Positions 1 through 5,474 of a DNA stretch of 5,550 nucleotides are shown here, piece by piece. Within the stretch, counting starts at the first letter, position 1, and each line of letters starts with the position of its first letter. A program made the translations under genes and the position numbers. The stretch lies in NCBI GenBank assembly GCA_002685455.1, contig NYXF01000045.1:7691-13240 (forward strand), written 5' to 3'. Source of the stretch: Porticoccus sp. (GTDB lineage: Bacteria; Pseudomonadota; Gammaproteobacteria; Pseudomonadales; Porticoccaceae). The notes below the pieces were generated by a model. That model worked only from the letters and a program-made list of their open reading frames with translations, was not told where the DNA came from and searched no databases.

Positions 1-2645
1 GGTATATCAATTCCATTTTCTATTATAGTGCTACATACTAAAACATTGAACCTTTGGTGATAAAAATCAGACATTACATACTCGAGATTTTTTTCCCGCA
101 TTTGACCATGTGCAAAATTTACTTTTGCTTCCGGAAGTAGTTCAGCCAGCCAGGAGGCTGTTTGCTCAATAGTTCTAACTTCATTGTGCACATAAAAAAT
201 CTGACCACCTCTTAATATTTCCCGTAATACAGCCTCACGAATAACATCAGAATTTTTTTCACGCAAGAAAGTTTTTACTGACAATCTCTTTGCGGGTGCG
301 GTTGCGATAATGGATAAGTCTTTTATGCCAGACATGGAGAGGTTGAGTGTTCTTGGTATTGGTGTTGCTGTAAGAGTAAGGATGTCTATATTTGTCCTGA
401 ATTCTTTGATAACTTCTTTTTGTTTCACACCAAATCTATGTTCTTCGTCAATTACAAGAAGCCCAAGATCTTTATAGTTTATCTTTGCATGCAAAAGCTT
501 GTGTGTTCCAATGAGAATGTCTATTTTTCCTGAACTCGCGTCCTTAAAAACAGCTTGCTGGTTTTTTGTTGAAATAAATCTAGACAGTTCTCCTATTTCT
601 ATGGGTAAATTAGCAAATCTATCCCTAAAATTTTCTACATGTTGATGTACCAAAAGGGTAGTAGGAACAAGAATAATAACCTGTTTTCCGCTTGATACAG
701 CAATGAAAGCTGCCCTCATAGCTACCTCTGTTTTACCAAAACCAACATCGCCGCAAATAAGTCTATCCATAGGTTGATCCGATAACATGTCTCTTTTCAT
801 TGCTTCGATTGTTTCTATTTGATCTGGTGTTTCTTCATAAGGAAAATCGTTACAAAAATTCTGATAGGCTTCAGGCGTAACTTTGCACGCAAATCCTTTT
901 CTAGACGCCCTTGAGGAATATATATCAAGTAGCTCAACAGCAGTATCGGATATCTGTTTAAGAGCCTTATCTTTGGATTTTATCCACTGTTCCCCACCCA
1001 ATTTATGAAGAGGTGCTTGAATTTCTTCTGCACCGCTATACCGATTAATTAGATTTAGAGAAGATACAGGTACATATAATTTAGCTTTATCCGCATATTC
1101 TAAAGCAAGGAATTCCTGGGGCCAGTCATTTGTATTTATAGTTTTAAGCCCCAAATATCTCCCAATACCATGCTCTATATGAACGACTGGAGAGCCTATA
1201 CTAAGCTCTGATAGATTTTTTATAGCTTGTTCAGAACGGGTTGATTTTCTTGCTCGACGACGATTCTGTATAATTTTAAGCCCAAATAACTCAGATTCTG
1301 TTATTAATAAAATATTAGGCTTAGTTAGATGAAACCCTCTTTCAATCGGGTAGGTTGTAATTGAGATACTATTTTTTGTTTTTAAAAAATCGTCCCAAGT
1401 TTCAGCTTCATAATATTTGATTTTATTGCTTTGCAATATATCACTCAAAGCTTCTTTGCGGCCTTTAGTTTCTGCACATAGTAATATTCGATTATCAATT
1501 TTGCCTGAAAAGACCTCCAATTTTTGTAGTGTATCTAATATATCAGTATCAGCAGAAATATTTGGCATAGGCTGGAAATTTAGACTAAAAGAATCATTAG
1601 ATTTAATTGAGCTGTTTCTTTCTGTATATATTTTTTTATATGGATAATTTTCTAAGGCTACAAAAATTTCATATGGTGAAATAAAAACTTCGTCTGGAGG
1701 AAGAATTGGGTTTCTACTATCAATATTACATTCTTTAAAGCGATTTTTTATATTACACCAAAAATTTTCTGCATTTTTTTTAGTATCGCTGTCTATGACT
1801 ATCATGCAATTTTCTGGAAGGTAGTCAAAAAAAGATGTGCACTCGCTAAAGAATAATGGAAGAAAGTATTCAATCCCCTGAGGTGCGATACCATTCTTTA
1901 TATTGGAGTAGATCGTTGAATTCCTATCGTCAACGTCAAATTTTTCAATCCATTTTTTTTTGAATCTTGTTATTGAGTCTTTATCTAAGGGAATTTCTTT
2001 AGCTGGTAAAAGAGAAATTGAATCAACTTTTTCTTTAGTAAGCTGCGAATCTGGATCAAAGGTCCTCAAGCTTTCAATTTCATCATCGAATAGATCAATA
2101 CGAAAAGGCAATAACGCCCCCATTGGATAAATATCTATTTTTGATCCGCGTATGCTGTATTCACCACGCTCAAATACTGTTTCAGTAGATCGATAGCCAC
2201 TATATTGAAGTTTCTTTCTTAGGCTCTCTAAATTGATTTTTTCATCAACTTTGTAGCTAAACGATCGTCCTTGAACAAAGTCTTTTGGTGGTAATCTATG
2301 CATCATAGTCATTACAGGCACCACAATAACCCCAGAACTTTTTTCTGGTAAGCCGAAAAGTGTCTTCAACCTTTTAGAAATAATATCTTGGTGTGGAGAA
2401 AAATTATCATAAGGAAGAGTTTCCCAATCTGGAAATTGAACAACCTGCGAGCTATCGCCTAAGAAGAAAGCTATTTCTGATTCTATTTGTGATGCAGATC
2501 TAGCAGAAGATGTAATTACCAGAACTGGCCCCTTATGTTTTTTTGTAACCTCAGCAACACCCAGTGAAAACCCAGAGCCAAAAGAATCGCGCCATAATAT
2601 TTTTTTATCAGCTGTATTTGAAGATTGTAAAGATAAAATCGTCAT
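1..2645 (-). CDS. mfd: Transcription-repair coupling factor Mfd (3' end of gene outside window)
   Basis: Mfd is a cytoplasmic ATP-driven DNA translocase that removes RNA polymerase stalled at lesions and recruits UvrA for nucleotide excision repair. Reading from the ATG at 2645 I find 881 complete codons plus CC of the next, with no in-frame stop. The UvrB-like module opens the protein, with FPDWETLPYDNFSPHQD at residues 71-87. The RNA-polymerase-interacting domain shows HIEHGIGRY at 489-497 and LYVPVSSL further on. The translocase has Walker A GDVGFGKTE at 632-640 (Lys638), DEEH at 733-736, LTLTATP at 756-762, and STIIENGIDI just before the edge (motif V region). Positions run within a few residues of E. 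coli Mfd (about 1148 residues), so roughly 270 residues are missing: the rest of lobe 2 and the C-terminal regulatory domain. The stretch around residues 350-460 is the least conserved, as usual for the family. No Shine-Dalgarno precedes the ATG. Identification is secure. Confidence 0.98.
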   Translation of the reverse strand, partial: MTILSLQSSNTADKKILWRDSFGSGFSLGVAEVTKKHKGPVLVITSSARSASQIESEIAFFLGDSSQVVQFPDWETLPYDNFSPHQDIISKRLKTLFGLPEKSSGVIVVPVMTMMHRLPPKDFVQGRSFSYKVDEKINLESLRKKLQYSGYRSTETVFERGEYSIRGSKIDIYPMGALLPFRIDLFDDEIESLRTFDPDSQLTKEKVDSISLLPAKEIPLDKDSITRFKKKWIEKFDVDDRNSTIYSNIKNGIAPQGIEYFLPLFFSECTSFFDYLPENCMIVIDSDTKKNAENFWCNIKNRFKECNIDSRNPILPPDEVFISPYEIFVALENYPYKKIYTERNSSIKSNDSFSLNFQPMPNISADTDILDTLQKLEVFSGKIDNRILLCAETKGRKEALSDILQSNKIKYYEAETWDDFLKTKNSISITTYPIERGFHLTKPNILLITESELFGLKIIQNRRRARKSTRSEQAIKNLSELSIGSPVVHIEHGIGRYLGLKTINTNDWPQEFLALEYADKAKLYVPVSSLNLINRYSGAEEIQAPLHKLGGEQWIKSKDKALKQISDTAVELLDIYSSRASRKGFACKVTPEAYQNFCNDFPYEETPDQIETIEAMKRDMLSDQPMDRLICGDVGFGKTEVAMRAAFIAVSSGKQVIILVPTTLLVHQHVENFRDRFANLPIEIGELSRFISTKNQQAVFKDASSGKIDILIGTHKLLHAKINYKDLGLLVIDEEHRFGVKQKEVIKEFRTNIDILTLTATPIPRTLNLSMSGIKDLSIIATAPAKRLSVKTFLREKNSDVIREAVLREILRGGQIFYVHNEVRTIEQTASWLAELLPEAKVNFAHGQMREKNLEYVMSDFYHQRFNVLVCSTIIENGIDI

Positions 2646-2655
2646 AAAATGTATA

Positions 2656-2661
2656 ATTATA
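2656..2661 (-). promoter_or_regulatory. Possible mfd -10 box
   Basis: On the minus strand a perfect TATAAT lies 10 bases upstream of the mfd ATG. Transcription from it would begin near 2649, leaving only about four untranslated bases. I find no good -35 at 16-18 bp; the closest, TTCAAA, sits 20 bp away. The region is AT-rich, so a chance TATAAT is possible and the true promoter may lie further upstream. Confidence 0.3.
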
Positions 2662-2745
2662 GTTATGTTTTAACGCATGGGTTTGAATTGGTGAAAATCT
2701 GCTTCCTAACAACATCCAAAAATCTTAGGTATTTTAGCGATGGTT

Positions 2746-2763
2746 GCCATATTAAGATATGGC
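2746..2763. repeat. Inverted repeat in the mfd/lipoprotein divergent region
   Basis: GCCATAT-TAAG-ATATGGC is a perfect 7-bp inverted repeat with a 4-base loop. Allowing one bulged base, the arms extend to TTG/CCAA on the outside. It lies between two divergent genes, about 100 bp from the mfd start and 60 bp from the lipoprotein start. No T-run follows on either strand, so an intrinsic terminator is unlikely. A -35-like TTGCCA (2744-2749) overlaps the left arm on the plus strand, but no good -10 follows at 17 bp. An operator for a dimeric regulator is the simplest reading; the regulator is unknown. The rest of the 177-bp gap holds nothing else I can support apart from the mfd -10 candidate and the lipoprotein ribosome binding site. 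Confidence 0.55.
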
Positions 2764-2810
2764 CAAGTGAATAATTTAACCCGCTTTTTGCTTAATATTT
2801 TAAGTTCGTT

Positions 2811-2814
2811 GGAG
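2811..2814 (+). promoter_or_regulatory. Ribosome binding site deciding the TTG start of the lipoprotein gene
   Basis: GGAG lies 8 bases before the TTG at 2823. The first in-frame ATG (2862) is codon 14 and would cut off most of the signal peptide, so this site and the intact lipoprotein signal together favour the TTG. Confidence 0.7.
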
Positions 2815-2822
2815 AATTATAC

Positions 2823-3527
2823 TTGTATATACAGAAACCTTTTTTAATATTCTCTCTAATAATGATTTTTCTTATAAATATTTCTGGCTGTTCATCTCAT
2901 GATTTTAGTGTAAAAAATTTAGCTAAATCTGACTTCAATGAAGTAGCTGATTATCACTATAAAGAAATTAAAATTTTGCTGAAGGACCTAACTCTGAAGT
3001 TATATAAAAGAAATCCTAAGTACTTAAAGGATTTATCTAATTATGCAAATTTAACTGACAGTATAAATTATAAGTTAAAGCAAATTTTTGACCGTCCAAT
3101 GAAAACTGATATCCCTGAAGTTGCCGCCTATGGAACAGATGCTATTGAATTATCGTTAAATAGTGATTTTGAGGGAGATAGGGTGCTTGCCTTTATGGGT
3201 GGATTGACAGATATGATAAGAAAAGCCTACGGCCATAATGAAGAGTTTTTTGTTTATACAGAGCTAAAAGAGCAAAATTTATATTTGAGCGCTCGTAATT
3301 TAGAGATCGCATTTTGGAGGATAACATCATATAAAAATAAGAAAGGTGAGCCGTTTATACTTACTAATAGCAGAAACGGAGAAATAGAAAATCTTAGTTA
3401 TGAGCGTTTATTTGGAAAAATGATTGCACTGCAGGATATGATGGCTCTTATTTCATCTGGAAAGAATAAAAGAGTTGTAAAAGCTGTGGTGCAAAATGTC
3501 GCAGCCAAAGCTTTCTTTCCATTTTAA
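2823..3527 (+). CDS. Predicted outer-membrane lipoprotein of unknown function
   Basis: The product has 234 residues and I cannot name its family. The start is TTG, supported by GGAG 8 bases upstream. Residues 1-22 form a lipoprotein signal peptide: Lys5, a hydrophobic core over 7-20, then the lipobox I20-S21-G22-C23. Cys23 is the predicted lipid-bearing residue; Ser24 at the +2 position favours Lol-dependent sorting to the outer membrane. The mature part looks mainly helical, with no second membrane span. The blocks that look most constrained are GGLTDMIRKAYGH (126-138), LYLSARNLEIAFWRI (153-167) and LSYERLFGKMIALQDMMA (191-208). The protein ends in a short helix-like stretch closing with FFPF. 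It contains no cysteine other than Cys23 and no enzyme motif I know. It is divergent from mfd and about 200 bp ahead of gap, so probably a separate transcription unit. The gene looks intact, and the composition resembles its neighbours. That it is a lipoprotein is well supported; its role is unknown. Confidence 0.88.
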   Translation: MYIQKPFLIFSLIMIFLINISGCSSHDFSVKNLAKSDFNEVADYHYKEIKILLKDLTLKLYKRNPKYLKDLSNYANLTDSINYKLKQIFDRPMKTDIPEVAAYGTDAIELSLNSDFEGDRVLAFMGGLTDMIRKAYGHNEEFFVYTELKEQNLYLSARNLEIAFWRITSYKNKKGEPFILTNSRNGEIENLSYERLFGKMIALQDMMALISSGKNKRVVKAVVQNVAAKAFFPF

Positions 3528-3541
3528 TCTAAATTTAGATT
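3526..3541. repeat. 16-bp perfect palindrome on the lipoprotein stop codon
   Basis: AATCTAAATTTAGATT reads the same on both strands and includes the last two bases of the TAA stop. As RNA it could fold only as a weak AT stem of about six pairs with a 4-base loop, and the next bases are not a clean T-run (TCCAAAAATATTTT). It may be a weak terminator or a protein-binding site; neither is shown. Confidence 0.5.
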
Positions 3542-3570
3542 TCCAAAAATATTTTAAATGAACCAACTAT

Positions 3571-3610
3571 ATTAATGAAGCTAAATCCTTATTAATGAAA
3601 CTAAATCCTT
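3571..3610 (+). repeat. Two tandem copies of a 20-bp sequence
   Basis: The 20 bases ATTAATGAAGCTAAATCCTT (3571-3590) are followed at once by a second copy (3591-3610) that differs only at the tenth base (G to A). The pair sits about 45 bp after the lipoprotein stop and 120 bp before the gap start. The copy number and the near identity point to a recent local duplication. I see no third copy in the window. Confidence 0.85.
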
Positions 3611-3663
3611 GAGTAGTTTTTTAAGCTGATGGATCATTTTTTGTATTTAATGCTCTACTGAGG

Positions 3664-3692
3664 TTGCTCAAACGACCTAGAGACCTGATAAT
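3664..3692 (+). promoter_or_regulatory. Candidate sigma-70 promoter of gap
   Basis: TTGCTC (3664-3669; three of six matches to TTGACA, all in the conserved TTG) is separated by 17 bp from GATAAT (3687-3692; five of six matches to TATAAT). Transcription would begin near 3699, giving a leader of about 32 bases that contains the gap ribosome binding site. It is the best-spaced pair I see in the 203-bp gap. Confidence 0.45.
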
Positions 3693-3715
3693 AACAAAAT
3701 AATTTTATTTTTAAA

Positions 3716-3722
3716 GAAAGGA
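3716..3722 (+). promoter_or_regulatory. Ribosome binding site deciding the GTG start of gap
   Basis: GAAAGGA lies 8 bases before the GTG at 3731. The next in-frame ATG is codon 26, inside the conserved N-terminal extension, so the GTG is favoured. Confidence 0.75.
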
Positions 3723-3730
3723 TTAATTAA

Positions 3731-5185
3731 GTGACTGAGAAAACCCGGCCGATACCTGCAGATTTCTTTTCAGACTGGAAGGAACGTGAGGCGCTGTCTG
3801 AGTCAATGATTCCTTTGATTGGAAGTCTTTATAGAGAAAAAAATATTTCTTTGTATATGTATGGAAAAAGCATGGTAAATAAATCGGTTATTGAGTTGAT
3901 GAAAGCTCACCGGTTTGTTCGCCAGATTGAGCAAAATGAGTTATCAGAATATGAAACATTTCCTTTAATTGAGACTTTATCAAATATAAATTTAGGGCCA
4001 GCACATATCGATGTTGGAAAGCTAGCGGTTAAATATCAAGAGTCAAATAATGCAAATAGTTTAGTTGACTTCTTGAATGAGGAGATCGGTGAAGAACTTA
4101 ATGATATGAGAAAACCTATTCCTAATCCTCAAGATGTTGTTTTATATGGGTTTGGACGTATCGGACGGTTGTTGGCAAGACTCTTACTAGAAAAAACTGG
4201 TAGCGGCGATATGCTTCGCTTGAGAGCAATTGTGGTCCGTGGTAACTCCAATAAGAGTGATCTTTTTAAGCGCGCCAGTCTTCTCAGACGTGATTCAGTT
4301 CACGGCGCTTTTGAAGGAACAATTCGTATTTTAAAAGATAAAAATATCCTAGTATGCAATGGCAACCCGATACAAATAATTTACGCAAACTCCCCTGACG
4401 AAATAGACTATAAAAAACTGGATATTGATAATGCAATATTGATTGATAACACCGGAGCATGGAGAGATGAAGAAGGGCTACTGAAACACATAGATTGCCC
4501 TGGTGTAGATAAAGTTATATTGACCGCGCCTGGTAAAGATCCTATACCAAATATTGTATATGGAATTAATCATAGTGATATAACTGAAAAATCCAAAATT
4601 ATATCAGCTGCTTCATGTACAACTAATGCGATCGTACCTATCTTAAAAGCTATACAGGATGAATATGGAATAAAGAGTGGGCATGTTGAAACTGTTCATT
4701 CTTATACAAATGATCAAAATTTGATTGATAACTATCATAAAGGATCTCGACGCGGTCGAAGCGCCCCATTAAATATGGTTCTAACAGAAACAGGTGCCGC
4801 TGATGCTGTGTCTAAAGCACTACCTGAACTCAAGGATAAACTGACAGGTAGCGCTATAAGAGTTCCTACTCCTAATGTCTCTATGGCTATCTTAAATCTG
4901 CGATTGAACCAAGAGACTTCGCTCGAACACATTAATGATTATGTGCGAAAAATGTCACTACACTCATCGCTTCAAAATCAAATAGATTATACAAAATCTA
5001 CAGAAGCAGTTTCATCCGATTTCATTGGTTCTCGTCATGCATGTATATATGATGCTCAGGCAACAATAGTAGATCGAGATAACGTTATCTTATACTGCTG
5101 GTACGACAATGAATTTGGCTACAGCTGTCAGGTTATCAGATGTCTTGAGGAATTTGCTGGTATAAATTGGAAGATGATACCTTAA
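3731..5185 (+). CDS. gap: Glyceraldehyde-3-phosphate dehydrogenase, long form with N-terminal extension
   Basis: This enzyme interconverts glyceraldehyde 3-phosphate and 1,3-bisphosphoglycerate with NAD(P) in the cytoplasm. The 484 residues exceed the usual 330-340 because an extension of about 133 residues precedes the nucleotide-binding fold. This long form occurs in Pseudomonas and marine gammaproteobacteria; I do not know what the extension does. The Rossmann motif is GFGRIGR at 140-146. Catalytic Cys296 lies in SAASCTTN (292-299) and the partner histidine is His323 in ETVHSYTND. The phosphate-site loop RRGRSAPLN is at 340-348, and WYDNEFGYS is at 457-465. After the second beta strand, where NAD-specific enzymes carry an aspartate (INDL), this protein reads AIVVRGNSNKSD with no acidic residue at that place, which hints at NADP or dual cofactor use (inference). 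The GTG start has a good ribosome binding site, and a candidate promoter lies upstream. All catalytic residues are present, so it should be active. Glycolytic versus gluconeogenic direction cannot be read from the sequence. Confidence 0.97.
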   Translation: MTEKTRPIPADFFSDWKEREALSESMIPLIGSLYREKNISLYMYGKSMVNKSVIELMKAHRFVRQIEQNELSEYETFPLIETLSNINLGPAHIDVGKLAVKYQESNNANSLVDFLNEEIGEELNDMRKPIPNPQDVVLYGFGRIGRLLARLLLEKTGSGDMLRLRAIVVRGNSNKSDLFKRASLLRRDSVHGAFEGTIRILKDKNILVCNGNPIQIIYANSPDEIDYKKLDIDNAILIDNTGAWRDEEGLLKHIDCPGVDKVILTAPGKDPIPNIVYGINHSDITEKSKIISAASCTTNAIVPILKAIQDEYGIKSGHVETVHSYTNDQNLIDNYHKGSRRGRSAPLNMVLTETGAADAVSKALPELKDKLTGSAIRVPTPNVSMAILNLRLNQETSLEHINDYVRKMSLHSSLQNQIDYTKSTEAVSSDFIGSRHACIYDAQATIVDRDNVILYCWYDNEFGYSCQVIRCLEEFAGINWKMIP

Positions 5186-5237
5186 TAAAACCTTCTTTAA
5201 ATTTTTTATAAATCTACAACTTAAATGCTAAAAAAAA

Positions 5238-5266
5238 TTGTCCCATAAACTCTAATCGCGTATAAT
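5238..5266 (+). promoter_or_regulatory. Candidate distal promoter of nqrA
   Basis: TTGTCC (5238-5243; four of six matches to TTGACA) is followed after exactly 17 bp by a perfect TATAAT (5261-5266). An A-tract directly upstream (about 5230-5237) could act as an UP element. Transcription would begin near 5273 and give a leader of about 200 bases before nqrA. By spacing and match it is the best sigma-70 candidate in the window. Confidence 0.55.
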
Positions 5267-5313
5267 TATTTCACTCAAATTCTTATAAAATTTTTACATA
5301 AGTGAAAAATTAT
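5262..5313. repeat. Long AT-rich inverted repeat between gap and nqrA
   Basis: ATAATTATTTCACT (5262-5275) pairs with AGTGAAAAATTAT (5301-5313), 13 pairs with one bulged base, across a 25-base loop. The left arm overlaps the -10 box of the distal promoter. It could be an operator pair or a hairpin at the start of the leader. It could also be a weak gap terminator, since CTTTT follows, though the stem is AT-rich and the loop large. I see no better terminator after gap. Confidence 0.4.
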
Positions 5314-5387
5314 CTTTTAAACAAAAGTGTATGATTTTTTTATATTTAATAACAACAAAATTCATTAAAATTATAACATTTAAAAAT

Positions 5388-5406
5388 GCAAATGATAACT
5401 ATTATC
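5388..5406 (+). promoter_or_regulatory. Fur box upstream of nqrA
   Basis: GCAAATGATAACTATTATC matches the classical 19-bp Fur consensus (GATAATGATAATCATTATC) at 15 positions. Its core is a perfect dyad, GATAA-CTA-TTATC, as in the 7-1-7 model of a Fur dimer site. It lies 68 bp before the nqrA start and just upstream of a perfect TATAAT, where bound Fe2+-Fur would cover the -35 region of that promoter. Fur normally represses when iron is plentiful, though activation from upstream sites is known. AT-richness raises the chance of an accidental match, but 15 of 19 with an intact dyad is strong. Confidence 0.65.
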
Positions 5407-5428
5407 GTTAAGTTTTCGCATATTTAGC

Positions 5429-5434
5429 TATAAT
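5429..5434 (+). promoter_or_regulatory. Proximal -10 box of nqrA
   Basis: A perfect TATAAT lies 40 bp before the nqrA ATG and would start transcription near 5441 with a leader of about 34 bases. The -35 region is poor: TTAAGT (5408-5413) matches three of six bases at a 15-bp spacing. A promoter without a good -35 next to a Fur box could rely on a regulator. Confidence 0.45.
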
Positions 5435-5474
5435 TTCGTGAAATTTTTGGAAAAATAACTAGAGTATTACCAAA

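Noticed and set aside
1417..1647. 76-codon open frame on the plus strand
   Set aside because: It lies wholly inside mfd on the opposite strand, whose frame encodes recognisable Mfd throughout. It has no ribosome binding site or protein signature.
3607..3663. Possible long-range stem between CCTTGAGTAG and CTACTGAGG
   Set aside because: Five solid pairs, a mismatch and a wobble across a 38-base loop are within chance, and no terminator T-run follows.
3687..3705. Second Fur-box-like stretch (GATAATAACAAAATAATTT) before gap
   Set aside because: Only the first hexamer matches well, about 10 of 19 positions in all, and there is no dyad. It is better explained as the gap -10 region.
4735..4932. 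65-codon open frame on the minus strand
   Set aside because: It is antisense to the most conserved catalytic part of gap (the RGRSAPLN region); its openness follows from gap codon use.
5186..5237. Intrinsic terminator right after gap
   Set aside because: T-runs and A-runs are present, but no GC-containing stem precedes them, so I cannot call one.
5331..5411. 26-codon frame (MIFLYLITTKFIKII...) in the nqrA leader, a possible leader peptide
   Set aside because: It has no convincing ribosome binding site, its composition simply follows AT-rich DNA, and its end overlaps the Fur box. A regulatory leader peptide cannot be supported.
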